Below are positions 10,758 through 22,968 of a stretch of DNA of 64,000 bases, piece after piece. A program made the position numbers and the translations under genes. The DNA is taken from assembly GCF_000151665.1 (NCBI RefSeq), contig NW_013171838.1, positions 385,001 to 449,000 of the forward strand. The letters run 5' to 3'. Every line of letters begins with the position of its first letter. The stretch's first letter is position 1. The notes under the pieces were generated by a model. It was not told the origin of the DNA. It did not search any database and saw only the letters and a program-made list of their open reading frames with translations. The stretch comes from Blastocystis hominis. Lineage: Eukaryota > Sar > Bigyra > Opalinata > Blastocystidae.

Positions 10758-12550
10758 TTACGCCTGAGCGCTTCCCTCCGTGATATTCATAGGCTTCAAG
10801 TCCGTCGTAGTGGGGTTCACCACGACCTCTCCCTCCTCTCCGGTCTCCTACACTTCATGTCGCCCCAATGCGGCTACAAGCTTGTTCTGAGGGAGTCCAT
10901 ACTCCTCCTCCTCGTCCTGAATATCGGTAGCGAGCTCGCTATGGTGCGCATAGGCGGCCGAGTTCTCGGTGGGTCTCCACATGTACATGAGACAGAGGAA
11001 GAGCAAGAAGTAATAGAGACTCCACACGCCTTCGTTCATGCTGCCGCTCAGCCCTCTCCCACGCCCCTACAACCACTGGAACCGCCACGTGTTCGGGATG
11101 TCCTCGTTGTTCACCAGGTAGCTGAACACAATCAGGGTAACCGTGGAAACCACCACGCTCACCAGCAGCAGCGAGTACAGACGCACGAACACCGCCAGCT
11201 TCGCGTGCTGCTTGTTCTGGCGCAGCTCGTCCATCGTGTTCATCAGGCTCTGGAACACCCAGAAGTACACCAGCGCGTCCAATCTCCCGTTTCAGCCCCC
11301 AACCGAGCCTACCCCGCGGTTACGTACACTCGCACGTGATTGAGCATCTCGGGGACGTCGGAGCGGACCGCGAGGAGCGAGTCCCAGAGCGAGACGGCGA
11401 AGTAGACCACGGCGAAGATGACCACGCGGACCGTGACGTCGGAGACCGTCGCGCGGCTGATGCCCAGGCTAGGCGTGATCCCCGCGGGACGAGCGTACCC
11501 CATGCAGACGAGGAGGGTGAGGACGCGCGTGAGCGTGCGAGTGACGGCGTCGACGAAGAGGGAGAGGTAGATGAAGACGTCGTTGCCGCTGGAGTTGTAG
11601 ATCCAGAGATAGAGGACGCGGACGAGACTGTTGATGACGAAGGAGATCAGCACCACCTAGCGGTGAGAGAGAGAGAGAAAGAGGGTACGAGGATCATGAG
11701 ATGGACGGACATGATCTCCTTGGAGTACTGGATGCACAACATCACCCAAACCACCAGAGTGAACAGATACGCGAGACTCATCCAGCCGAAGAACGGCAGG
11801 CTGTAGTACTGCGTCGCGGGCAGGTGGCCGTACACGTTCTCGGCCGTCATCATGCCGCTCAGACGCGTGTTCGGAGTGATCGACGGGTCGCAGCTAGCAA
11901 CTCAGAGAGACATGGCTGATCATACACGGCCGCGACCACGTAGTACATACCGCTGTTCACGATCACGCTCGACAGATCGACGGTGTTCGTGCGGCTGCGG
12001 GTGAGATACAAGGGAGGAAAGGATACGAAAGATCAATCTCTTCAAGCTTGACGTTGCTCATGTACTTCTCGGGAATGACGAACTTGTTCGGTTCACACTT
12101 CGCAGCCTGCGGTGAAAGTCAAAAACACAAAAAAACCTTAACACCGGCTTCATCACAGCAAGGAATCAGGAATCCAGTGGCATTGCGATATCCCATGTTT
12201 TTATAGGTTCTCTCTGGCATGATGGCAGCCTAGCTGGCGAGCAAAACAGAATGTCTACAAGGATTTTACCCTGAAGCGGTCCTCCATTGCTACTACTAGC
12301 AGTAAGAGACAGCGTGATTTTGCTAGTTTGGGATGTCCTAAACTAGAACCGAGCCTGAAAACGCCATACTTCGTCCGAGGGAAATCGAAATAACTGTACA
12401 TATAAACAGCACGATAAATCATCATCCCTCCAGTAATATCATAGGGACCGACTTGAGTATAAAAACAATTAACCAGCACGGGCAAAAGAAACAGGGACTA
12501 TGCATCAAAATCAAGATAGAAGTCATTACAAAAAAAGAGACCACCTTCAT
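10758..12550 (-). CDS. TMEM87/GOST-family seven-helix Golgi membrane protein
   Basis: Ten introns of 29-44 nt give 488 aa. The order is a signal peptide (MKVVSFFSLFLLPVLVN), a luminal domain with cysteines and NAT glycosylation site, and then seven hydrophobic helices. Key matches to TMEM87/GPR107 are YGHLPATQYYSLPFFGWM, then VWVMLCIQYSKEIMSVHLMIL, FVDAVTRTLTRVLTLLV with a following MGYA, and near the end YYFLLFLCLMYMWRPTENS. The cytosolic tail is acidic (DIQDEEEEYG). The family acts in Golgi-endosome transport or as an ion-conducting protein; the exact role is debated. Start ATG at 12550 is chosen because the spliced N-terminus becomes a good signal peptide. One intron begins GTATCCTTT, discussed under rejected items. 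Confidence 0.85.
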
Positions 12551-13197
12551 GAGAGTATTTGTATTTGGTAAGTCTATACGAGGTCCCCTTTTCGATATGG
12601 TCCATAAATCATATTTGAATGGTAACTTGTAGTGGTACATTCTCGTTAATTATTGCTTTTAACGTTTTACATTTAGTTATTTTGGTGAAATGGACACAAA
12701 GGGACTGGCAACGGACATTTTACAAATAGAGGTTGATATCGATTTGGAAAGATCATTGTGAAACGCAGAGTTGACAAGAATGGAGAGTATAGATTCGATG
12801 GTTACGTGAAATGATTGTAAAAGTAGGTTCGTTTCCACTTGCTTTGTCAATATTGTGGATGGATCTTTATTTTTAAACTGACTTGCAGTCATAGAGGGTT
12901 GATGATTTATTTGTGGGAGGAATATTTGGAAAGGAGGTTTGTGGAAATCGAATGAAGGTGTTGAAATTCATGGGTGGGCGAAATGAGTTTCAAAATGAAC
13001 AGGAAAACTTGTTTTAATCGAATGGATGAACCACAGATAGAGCCTAGATAGAATTATTGCAATTTATACGAATAATGATAACACTATGTAAACCACTGTT
13101 GAATCCTTGCATATCAGTAAAAAGACAACACGTGCACAACCACTTTCACCTATTCAGCTATTAGATTCATTATCTTTTTTGCACAAACCAGCAAATT
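12551..13197. other. Intergenic spacer between divergent genes, one weak ORF
   Basis: Separates the starts of the TMEM87-like and DEX1-like genes. A 71-codon ATG-initiated minus-strand frame (12677-12892) is open, but it has no family resemblance and no octamer after it. I would not call it a gene. Probably a shared promoter region. Confidence 0.45.
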
Positions 13198-15616
13198 ATG
13201 TATATCCATATTCTTTGGATTCTATTCCTGTTTTTTGTCGAACCATCTCTATCGATTCCTAAAGAGTTTATGCGAAAATAAGCTGTGATTGTCTAGTTAT
13301 TCCAAGAAGCCAGGTGTTTCGAATTTCCGATTTGCCAAAGATATCAGTGCAAGAAACTATCGCAAGCAAGAAAAGTGTGATGTGGATGTAGTACTGAATT
13401 GGAAACAAGAACTCCAATCCAGCTGTCTGTCTACTCCAATCATTTATCCGTTTTTTAAAAGTGGAAGCAAAGATGTATGATTCAAGGGAACCTGTTTTTA
13501 TGTAGATTGTCGTAAGTACGTTTTGGCAATACGTGGATATCGTCAGTTCGGATGGCCAGATCCCCAAAGGATGGCCCCATATTCTGCAGGACGAGATATT
13601 CTACGCCTCCCCCATTATGTACGATATCGACCACAGCGGCACGGAGGACATTGTTCTAGTGAATTCGAACGCGGAAATCCACGTTCTGCACGTATTGCCA
13701 TTCCATCTCTCTCCTGTAGGTTTCCTCGCAGCAAACGGTTCAATTCCCCGAGATTTTCTCGCTCCCCGACCTCTCCATCCACCGCCAATGGTTCGAGCTC
13801 CCTCCGGACCCCTCCAACCCGCACAACTTCTCCTCGCTCGTCCTTCCGCTTCCCTCCGCGCCGCTTCGCCGCGTACCTCCCGCGTGTCTCCCTCAGCCGC
13901 AGACGCAGAACGTCTCCAGCCTCGCGGAGGCCACGCAGCAGCGCAAAGCCCGCAAGGCGAAGCTCCACCAGCGCGAAAAACCCGCGTTCATCGCGCTCGA
14001 CCCCCACGTTCTAGCCAATGCAGGGCGTTTCATCGACGAAGGACGGCTCGTTCTGACGCTCCCCGTGTCCTACTATCTCAGCGAGCGCGATTATCCCGCG
14101 GGAATCCCGGGAATCGCTCCGGAAAAGTGGAATTGAGGGGGAATTGGAACGCAGATATCTCGCGTGCGGCGTCTCCGCGGTCGATTTGACCGCCAACGAA
14201 GTGCTCTGGGCGGAGGTCTATGTGGGTTTCCCCGGTTTCTACGATTTAGGGAGTGTCGACGATGTACCGACAATCGTTCATCTACAGCACGCCGGTTTCG
14301 GTGGATTTGGAGGGAATGGGCGCGATCAGCACGCTCTTCGGAACTTCGCAGGGCGATCTGTTCGAATTCGAAAAGAATTCGATGTAGATTCGCGGTCGAT
14401 CAGCATGGCAAGCCTCGACGAGGGTTTCCGGTGCGGTTTAATGAAATTCGAATGGGCGTCGTGTGCGCGGACGTGGCCAACGATGCCTATCTGGAGATTG
14501 TTCGCATTTTGTGAGATGCCGGTCAACTGCAGATTGTGGGCGATATGTCGGGAATTCTCGCCGTGCTGGACCCGAAGGGCGAGGAAATCTGGTCGGTAAC
14601 GCTGTCTGGGCCTCTTTCTCAAGTACTCCAAAAATAGTCCCGATTTTTGTCTTAGTCGGTAATGACGGCGGATGTGAGCGGGGACGGGAATCTGGATGTG
14701 ATCGCGGTGACGGATAATGGCGATATTTGGATTTTGGATGGCCAAACCGGGAAGTCGCTTCCGAATTATCCCATTCGTACGGGGTACCAGTTCCGCTCCA
14801 CTCCGACGCTAATCGACGTAAGTCCAAGCGGAGATGGTTTGCACATGGTTTTCACCTCGAAGGAAGGAGAAGTGGGGATTGTCAATCTGCGAACGTTCTT
14901 TCGTTTTTGGTTTTTTGTAACGAGCAGAGGCTGCGTACGCAGAATCGACGTGGGAGAGGAGCTTCGGACGCGCGTGCTGGCATCGAAGGAAATGGAGAGC
15001 GATATGCTGGTAGCGATGAAAGCCGTGGAATGAGGAGCAGGCGCTGATCGTGTCTACGATGAATGGAAACCTGCTGCAGTTCACAACCTCGGGCAAATGG
15101 TCGCAGGTCAATCGGTTCAATAACCGCGGGTACAACAGCGACGGGATCTACCCGCCCCATTTCATCACGCTGACGTTTGGAAGCGGGGCGTAAGCGAGAG
15201 AAGCGGCGGAATAAGCGAATAGCGAGTTATGGTGGGAGATTATGCAAACCGAGGTGAAGCTGCCGATCACGATCCAGGACAGCCGATTACGGAAGTACGA
15301 TCCGTTCTATCGAGTTCGGGTGTATAGAAAGGGCGCATTATTGTATGAACAGGTGATGCTTCGCAATGTACGTGATTTGCAGACATTTAAGAAGGACGGA
15401 AGCTATATTTTGGAATTCGAGTTGCTCGAAACCGGATACTACAACATCCAAGTGGTGTTGGAGAATGAGCACAAGCAGATCGTGGAGCGCGTCATTCCGA
15501 TCCATGCGAACGTGGAGGCGTTGAATTACGTGAAGTGGTTCGTGCTGATTCCCTTTTTGCTGATTTCCACGATCCTTATGCTCTCTTCGAGTTTTGGAAC
15601 TCCGTTGCCTTTGTAG
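13198..15616 (+). CDS. DEX1-like FG-GAP repeat membrane protein (one-base frameshift)
   Basis: Homologue of plant DEX1, a calcium-binding-type FG-GAP repeat protein needed for exine patterning, here in a protist. The start at 13198 gives a signal peptide (MYIHILWILFLFFVEPS). Nine introns of 28-34 nt can be placed. Landmarks: LNWKQELQSSCLSTPIIYPF, IMYDIDHSGTEDIVLV, IYSTPVSVDLEGMG, GTSQGDLFAVDQHGKPRRGF, TADVSGDGNLDVIAVTDNGD, IVSTMNGNLLQF, and a C-terminal membrane helix (KWFVLIPFLLISTILML). After removing introns the length is one base more than a whole number of codons. The frame breaks near 14,090, between SYYLSERDY and PRESRESLRKSGIEGELERR. The family match continues on both sides, so this is a one-base insertion: real or an assembly error. 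The extreme 3' exon may also extend past 15,616. Confidence 0.8.
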
Positions 15617-15638
15617 TTGCTTTCCTATCATTTTGGCG

Positions 15639-15646
15639 TGTTTGTT
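15639..15646 (+). terminator. TGTTTGTT 3'-end motif (DEX1-like gene)
   Basis: Lies 22 nt past the TAG at 15614-15616. If the 26-nt GT...TAG segment before 15616 is spliced out, the frame continues and a T stands 5 nt before the motif, giving another polyadenylation-made stop. Confidence 0.5.
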
Positions 15647-15793
15647 CGCACAGAGTTAATCGGAATTTGGAGAAAATGCTCTTTACGATTTGCTGTGTTT
15701 TTCTTCATAGATTCGTAGTATCATAATCATTCACAAACCTAGATGTAAGTAGCGTGTGTTTTTCTGTGCGTTCCCCTATTCACCGTTCAGATT

Positions 15794-18700
15794 ATGGAGT
15801 CCATTTTTGAAGAATGGGATGGTCACTCTGGGACTGGAAACATGTCTGCCAGAATGAGTAACGGAGACCCAATGAGCTTCTCCATGGGAGATTCTGTGGA
15901 TGGAGCTGGTTTTGGGCTTAATCAAGTGAGTGGCAGGATATTGTGGATATGCCCTAGGGCGCATTCGACAATACTGCATCGGATCCAAATGCGATGTTTT
16001 CTATTAAGCGAGTCCCCATTCCTCCGACTCGCAAGAATTCCAAGGGGAAAGTCCCCGAGCCGCTGACTATACATGCTGTTCTGATTGTAATTCGATTTTG
16101 AGCGATAGATATCGGAAGCTGGGAATGTGATCATACTGGCTTCCACCGGGAAGGTGCTGGTGCGTTGGAACATCAAGGAGCTTCCGGAAGGTAGCTGTTC
16201 TGCTCGGGCGGAACTCACACGCAGACATCGAGCTTCCCTTCAAGGAGGACAAAATGCACAAAGTGTTTATCGACTTCACGGGGAACCACGTGATCATCAC
16301 CACGGTCGCCGGCGACTGCTACTACCTGCATTCGTCGAAGTCGAAGGTGGTGAACCTGAAGCGCTTTTCGGACTACCACATCGAATCCGTCGCGTGGAAC
16401 CGCGTCGAGGGCACAGAATCCAGCACGGGCGTGCGTTTCGGATGCATGATGCTGACGGCTAGCCGATCCTTCTTGGCACGCGAAACGGGATGATTCTGGA
16501 GAGCTGCATCGAGGGCAAGGAGAAATACGTGAAAGAAGTCTTCTCCATGCAGCAGAACATGCCCATCTGCAGCCTCCAATTCGAGCGGTTCCCCGCGGTT
16601 CCCACCTCCCCCGCCAAATTCTTCGTGATGGCGGCCACGGCGAACCCGTGCCGCTACTTCCAGTTCATCGGCGGCCCCGACTTCGCGTCTCTGTTCGCCT
16701 ACTACCAAGAACTGGACCGGCAAAACTGCACGGAATTGCCCGGCGATCTCAACTACACCGAGCTTCGCTTCTTCACCAAGCCCGGCGAGCCGCGCGCTTC
16801 CCGCTTCGCGCTCCTCACCGGCTTCGCCACCTACTACGGCTCGCTCTACTTCGGCTCGCAAACCGCGGGGGAGCAGCTCACCGCGGACACGCGGGACACG
16901 CACCACGCCGTGGCGCCGCTCAGCATCGCGCTCACCGAGTTCCACCTCCTCTCGCTATTCCCGCGGAAGCTCACCGTGCGGAACATCCTCAGCGACTCCG
17001 TCGTCTACGAGCGCGAAAGCGCGGTCGAGCTGCGCGGCATGTGCCCCGACCCGCTCACCGGCTTCGTCTGGGTCTTCTCCGACCGCGAGCTCTTCGTGGT
17101 GGGTTCCGCGGGGATCTGGGGAGTAGATCGAGCCGCACGACGAGGACCGCGACGCGTGGAAGCTCTTCCTGCAGAGCGCGCGCGACGGCGAGCCCGGCGA
17201 CTTCGAGAAGGCGCTGGGGCTTTGCAAGGACGACTGTGCGCGCGAGGAGGTGCGGCGCGCGCAGGCCGACTTCTACTTCCGCAAACGCGACTTCGCGCGC
17301 GCCGCCGAGTCGGGCGTTGGATGAAGAGAGATGAAGCGTAGGCTGTACGCGGCGACGCAGCTGTCGCTGGAGGAGATCGCGCTGCAGTTCCTCGACGCGG
17401 GCGAGCGCGGCGCGCTGAAGGTGTATCTGCTGCGGAAGCTGGACCAGCTCCCCGCGGGGCGGCGCGCGCAGCGCATGCTGCTGTGTACGTGGCTGACGGA
17501 GATCTACCTGGACGAGATCAGCGGGATGAGCGTAGGCGAGGGGCGGGGCGTGGAGCGAAGATCGCGACGGAGGCGGAGGAGGAGGCGAAGCAGAGTCTGC
17601 TGGTGGAGTTCCGGCGGTTCCTGACGGAGCGAGGCGGAAATCTGGACGTGAACACGACGTACGCGCTGCTGTCGTCGCACGGCTGCGTGGAGGAACTGCT
17701 CTTCTTCGCGCGGCTCATCGAGGACTACGATCGGGTGCTGACGCATCACATCCAGCGCGAGGACATCGCCTCCGCGATCTTTATCCTCCAGGAAGTCCCC
17801 GTGGAGAAGGCCGAGCCGCTCTACTACAAGTTCGCTCCGCAGATGCTCCTCGCGGCGCCCAGAGAGACCGTCGACGCGTGGATGGCCGCGCCCTTCCTCG
17901 CGCCCTGCAAGCTCATCCCCGCGCTGGTGCGGTACGATCAGCAGCGCGGAGAGATGGCGAAGAACGGCGCCGAGGCGCTGGGGGAGGTGGAGAAACGTGG
18001 AAACGGTGAGGCGTAGAACGAAGCGATTCGGTACTTGGAGTATCAAGTGAAGGAGATTCAGAACACGGATCCGGCGATCCATAATTATCTCTTATCACTG
18101 TACGCGGTGGAGGTGGGCAAAGAAAGGAGAGATGAAGAGTAGGAGGACACGAGCGATCTGATGGCGTTCCTGGACTACTTCAAGGAGGATTATATCTACG
18201 ACGTGAAGTACGCGCTGCGCGTGTGCATCCAGGAGGGCAAGCACGAGGCCTGCGTGTACATCTACAGCCTGCTGCACCTCTACGAGGAAGCGGTGAAGCT
18301 CGCGCTGCGCGTCAACCTCGATCTGGCCAAGGACGCGGCCACCAAGGCCGAGGAGAGCGTGCAGAAGAAGCTCTGGCTGATTATTGCGCGGTATTTGATC
18401 GAGGTAGCGGTAGGGGAAGCGAAGTGACGCGTAGAAATGCGGGGATATCGAGGGCGCCATCGCGCTGCTGGAGGAGTGTCCGCTGCTGAAAATCGACGAC
18501 TTGCTGCCGTGGTTCCCCGACTTCGTGATCATCGACCAGTTCAAAGACCGCATCGTGGAGTCGCTGGAGACGTACAACAACCAAATCGACGAGCTGAAGG
18601 GGGAGATGGAGGCCTACACGTCCTCCGCGGAGAAGATCCGCGAGGAGATCCAGGGATTGAAGAGTCGCCACGGCGAGATCGAGGGCGACCAGGTCTGCGA

Positions 18701-19057
18701 GCTCTGCGACCAGGCGATTCTCTCGCGCGTGTTCTATCTGTTCCCCTGCTCGCACGCGTTCCACGCGGACTGTCTGCTTCGCGAAGTGGGAGTGGCGCCG
18801 GGGATCGAGCGTAGATGAACAAACATCTCTCCGCCGCGGAGAAGGCGAAGATCAAGGAGCTGCAGGAGAAGCTGCGCCCGCTGAGCCAGAGCGGGCTGTC
18901 GCAGAACGACCAGGAACTGCGCGACAAGCTGCAGGCGGAGCTGGATAACATCATAGCGGCGGAGTGTCCGCTGTGCGGGTCGGTGATGATCCAGTCGATT
19001 AATAAGCCGTTTATCTCGAAGGAGGAAGAGGCGGAGGCGTCGTTGTGGAGTATTTAA
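15794..19057 (+). CDS. VPS18: VPS18, HOPS/CORVET core subunit
   Basis: Tethering-complex subunit for vacuole, lysosome and endosome fusion. Eleven introns of 28-34 nt give 974 aa, the usual size. The N-terminal beta-propeller includes ISEAGNVIILASTGKVLVRW and GTRNGMILES. The helical clathrin-repeat part has YALRVCIQEGKHEACVYIYS and LLHLYEEAVKLALRVNLDLA, which is near-diagnostic for VPS18. It is followed by CPLLKIDDLLPWFPDFVIID, a coiled coil (QIDELKGEMEAYTSSAEKIR), and a RING-H2 (CELCDQAIL...FPCSHAFHADCLL ... AECPLCGSVMI) ending in a IQSINKPFI tail. The gene is GC-rich and its introns even more so. It ends 47 bp from the stop of the convergent permease gene, in ATGA tetranucleotide repeats. 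Confidence 0.95.
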
Positions 19058-19103
19058 ATGAATGAATGAATGAATGAATGAATGTGATTGTTGTAAACAG
19101 GTT

Positions 19104-20897
19104 TTAAGGGGAAGAGAACAGAGCGATCGCAGAGAAAACGGTCGATAGGATCATGAATACAAAGAAAAGGAGCATCGCGATGAACTCGAATTGCTTCTTC
19201 CCTGCGCTCATCGTCTTGTGGAAGCACACCAAGTGCAGCAAGGGCGGAATCACCATCGAAATCGTCGTGAACAAGCAGCCTCCGAGTGAGGTTAAGTACA
19301 GCCAACGGCCAGGGAAAGTGAGTGAATGAATGAATGAATCGAATGGGCGATGAATCAAGTCAATGCACAATTCACGATAAATCAAGTCAATTCACAATTC
19401 ACAATGAATCAAAATCCATTCACTCATCCATCCACCCATTCATTCACTCACTCCATTCATTCCATTTCATTTCATTCATTCATTTCAGGATATCCAGCGA
19501 CACAATATCTCCAAACCGAGGGAACAAATACGCGATCGCCGAGATCACCACCGTCTGCGCGATCCGCAGCCCCAGCCGCTTCGGATCCGACACGAAGATC
19601 CACACCGAGCGCGGCTCGCGAATCGACGCCTCCAGCACTTCATTCAGCGGCGGCGTGTAGATCGGGTACGTGAACAAGCAGCTCAGGAACATCATGATGT
19701 TCACGATCACAGCGGGAACCGACTTCGCGGGGATCATCAGCAGAATGTTCTGCTGGATGCCGCCCTCCACGCCGCTGTACGCGAACAGCGCCAGCATCGG
19801 ACACAGCACCATGATGAACGTCGTGATCCCGATCGTCCAGCCCGTGCTTCGCGGCGCTTTGGGCTTCGAGGAAGGCGCGAGCTGCTTCTAGAGCGTGAAA
19901 GACGAGCCGGAAAGCGACGTAGAAGGAGAGGAAGGAGAAGTTGTAGCCGAGCGAAAAGGAAGGAACGCCGACGGAGGAGAAGAGAAGCGGGACGGAGGCG
20001 GGAGCCAGCATGGAAAGAGAGAAGGTGATCCCGTATTGGACGAAGCCGTAGACGAGGAGGATGGCGAAGGAGAGGACCAGAGCGAAGATGCTGAGCGACG
20101 CGACGGCGATGATTGGATTCATGTCGCTCAGAAGAACCAGCAGCAGACACACAAACGAGGACAGCAAGTGGAAAAAGATGCGCTTGTTGCTGGCGTCGGC
20201 GAAGAGGGCGCCCGGCCATTCGATCTTGCAGATGAAATCGACGATGGAGATCTATGGGTGAAACAGTAACTCCATGAAGAACCAATGTGCCGATTTGGAC
20301 GCCCCAGATCGCTAGCAGATAAAGAACGATGAAAGAATAATAGCCGACGGGACCAAGAATCTACAAAAAATCACTGAAAGAAGCGAAATGAATACATGAT
20401 ACATTACAAAGGCGTAATCATTTCCGATCATCTTGGGAGGATAGTTCGATCGCTACAAACTCAACCAGCGGGAGCAATGCATACGTTGTTTGCAGTGTAG
20501 GAATGAACACTAATTAAAAGAGTGGAACACCACACGTTTGCGACTGCCAAAACAGCATAGACAATGACTGTACAAATAAGACCCATCTACACAAAACAAT
20601 AAACGAGAAACAGCTTACTCGATTAAAAGCATAGGGGGAACAAAGAATACCCGCGCCCGTGATACTTTTAATCAAGGTAACATTGAACTAAAAGGAATCA
20701 TCTCCAAATGCCAGTACCTGCTTAATCGAAATGTAGCTCGAAGACGTGATAGTAGGGACATTTTCTTCTGGTTTCTTCGTAATATCAACCACTTCCTTCT
20801 TCTCCACGGCAAGCTCGTTGTTAGCAACTTTCTTCTCGATTTCAAAACTCTCGACACGCTGAATAGGGGACGTGTCCTGTTTAGGTGCGGTCTCCAT
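19104..20897 (-). CDS. Amino acid/auxin permease (AAAP/SLC36-32 family), paralog 1
   Basis: Proton-coupled or vesicular amino-acid transporter with about eleven helices. Seven introns give 460 aa: five of 30-32 nt, one of 47 nt, and a 208-nt AT-AC intron at 19286-19493. The soluble N-terminus (METAPKQDTSPIQRVESFEI) precedes the family entry motif FNVTLIKSITGAGILCSPYA. Later come YNFSFLSFY, FGDIVSLVGG and IPPLLHLVCF near the C-terminus. It is a tandem neighbour of paralog 2, with the same strand, domain order and all introns in corresponding places. Start ATG at 20897 follows an in-frame TGA further upstream, 84 bp after the stop of paralog 2. The substrate is unknown. Confidence 0.87.
19286..19493 (-). 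other. AT-AC (U12-type) intron in permease paralog 1
   Basis: The intron begins ATATCCTGAA and ends with TACTTAAC followed by CTCAC. Removing it joins ...FGDIVSL to VGGCLFTTI, the expected permease sequence, and makes the whole CDS a multiple of three. No GT-AG pair does this. The interior is mostly ATGA/TGAA tetranucleotide repeats, which makes it far longer than other introns here. Confidence 0.8.
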
Positions 20898-20962
20898 CTC
20901 AATTTTAAAGAAATCATCAAACGAGGAATCTCCAGCCAATCATCTTTCGACACACTTTTTGT

Positions 20963-20970
20963 AACAAACA
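20963..20970 (-). terminator. TGTTTGTT 3'-end motif (permease paralog 2)
   Basis: Begins 10 nt after the TAG of permease paralog 2. Confidence 0.65.
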
Positions 20971-20980
20971 ATTCCTCCTT

Positions 20981-22705
20981 CTATTTCATCATCTTGATAA
21001 TTAGCTGATAGGCGGAGAAGAACGTCGAAATGCACATGAAGACAAAGCAAAAGACGATAACGAGCACATGGAGAACAATCGCCTTCGTCGAGAGGGAGTC
21101 GTGGAAGCACAACAGATTCAACACAGGCGGAATTACCGACGAAATGGCCGTAAAAACAAAGCCTCCCAGTGATGTCAAGGATCCCTCCATCTCATTTCAT
21201 CTAGTCTCATCTCATCCAAGGATATCGAAGAAAATAATATCACCAAAGAACGGACAGAACCAGGCGATCATCGAGATCATCGCCGTCTGCAGAAGCCGGT
21301 AGATGAGTCGTCTGGAATCAGCAACGAACAGTCCCGCGGTTTTCTTGTTCCGAATTGTTTCCTCCAGAATCTCGTTCAGCGGCGGAGAGTAGATGGGATA
21401 GGTGAATAGACAGCTCACGAACATCATAAGGGACACGACAATCGCAGCAGGGTTCGTGGAGGGAATGGAGAGCAAAATGTCGGACAAAATGCCGCCTGGA
21501 ATTGAAATAGAATGACTATACTGCGTACTCGGCGAGTTCGAATAGGAAAAGAACGCCAGAAGCGGGAGAATGAGGAGACAGGAAGTAATGACGGTTAGGA
21601 TGGGTGTGAGCGCGCGTTTGGCTTTGAACTTGAGCGAGGGCTTCACTTGTTTCTATATTTCAGAAGAATGCGCGAGGCTACGTAGAATGAGAGGAACGAG
21701 AAGTTGTATCCGAGCGAGAAGGAGGCAGCGCCAATGGAGGCGCAGAGATCGACGAGGGAGAGCGGTTTGAGCATGGAGAGGTTGAATGTCATTCCGTAGT
21801 TTACAAATCCGAAGACGAGGAGAATAAGAAACGAGAGAAGCAGAGCGAAGATGCTGAGGGACGAAACCGGGACGAGCGGCCTGATCATGATGTCGATGCT
21901 GTGCATGCTACTTCATGTCTTTGAGGAGAACGAGAACGGCGCAGATGCAGGAGCAGGAAACATGACAGATGAGCTTGACGGAGGGATTCTGGTCGACGAG
22001 GGCTTTGATCCAAGGCAGATTATCGAGGAAGTCGACGATGGTGATCTACCAGAGAGGAGAAATGGAGAAACGTAGATACCAAGGTGCCGACTTGGACTCC
22101 CCAGATCGCGATGAAGTAGAGAAACAGAAAGATTAGATAGCCGTTCGGACCGGTGATCTAGATGAGGGGATGAGGGGAGGGGAGAGGAGAGTACATGATA
22201 GATAATCACGGCGTAGTCGTTTCCGATTTGCTTGTAGGGATATGAAGACGGCTAGGTGAGATGGAGAGACGATAGACTCACATTGGTTTTGCAATACTCA
22301 GAAACATTTATTAGCAACGTCGAACACCACACATTGATGACAGCCATAATCACATAAAAGAACACAGTGGCGGGAATGCCCATCTAACGAATGATAATCA
22401 CCAGGAGAAGAAACTCTCAAAATCGAGTACGGGATAGATAGAACACCAGGCCCTGTGATGTTTTTCGTCAACGTAATGGTGAACTACGCATAGCTCCCAA
22501 TACAATTGTGTACCTGCTTCAATGTCAAATAGCGGCTATCATACTCTGCAACAGACGGCTTTGCACTTTGCACGACCACAGATTCCTTGTTATCGTCCAC
22601 AGATTCATTATCAGAGAACAGAGGTTTTTCAATCTCAAAACTGTCCACTCGCTTGACACCCAGTTTTTCCAAAGTTTCATCATTGTTGATGTGCGTGCTA
22701 CTCAT
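20981..22705 (-). CDS. Amino acid/auxin permease (AAAP family), paralog 2
   Basis: Tandem duplicate of the downstream gene. Nine introns (29-34 nt, one of 52 nt, and a 57-nt AT-AC intron at 21169-21225) give 465 aa. It starts MSSTHINNDETLEKLGVKRV and shares the FEIEK motif of paralog 1. The transporter core begins FTITLTKNITGPGVLSIPYS and continues through FGFVNYGMTFNLSML, SFSLGYNFSFLSFY, CLFTYPIYSPPLNEILEETI and FGDIIFFVGGFVFTA. One extra intron near 21,520 sits inside a loop that is continuous in paralog 1. A 3'-end octamer follows the stop. Function is assigned only at family level. Confidence 0.87.
21169..21225 (-). other. AT-AC (U12-type) intron in permease paralog 2
   Basis: Starts ATATCCTTGG, a perfect U12-type donor. 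It contains TCCTTGAC, matching the U12 branch site TCCTTRAY, and ends ATCAC. It sits at the same codon and phase as the 208-nt intron of paralog 1. Its removal restores FGDIIFF-VGGFVF and a CDS divisible by three. Confidence 0.82.
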
Positions 22706-22968
22706 GTTGGATCTTTCTTTATGTTGTGAATGGCCAATAATCGGAGTTCCAGATTTCCTATTTCTGGATTGTACAAAAATAGATTATGCGCTTTCGTACG
22801 GATCTGCCAGGCAGCCTGGATTGCAACGACCCGAAAAGCACAGAACGTACGTGGAATGAAGAATGGAAAGAATGTGTGGTGAGCAACAAACAACGGACTA
22901 TTTTCATTCTATTATACGCATTCAAGTCCTAAATAAACAGTTTACTCAAAATCGTCGAGGCTACAATG

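Noticed and set aside
12000-12031. TMEM87-like intron beginning GTATCCTTT, a perfect U12-type donor
   Set aside because: It is only 32 nt long, has no good U12 branch site and ends CAG like ordinary introns here. Donors in this genome are loose, so the match is probably chance.
16373-18954. Several long open frames on both strands across VPS18
   Set aside because: High GC gives few stops. All VPS18 motifs lie in the plus-strand spliced frame, so the others are shadows.
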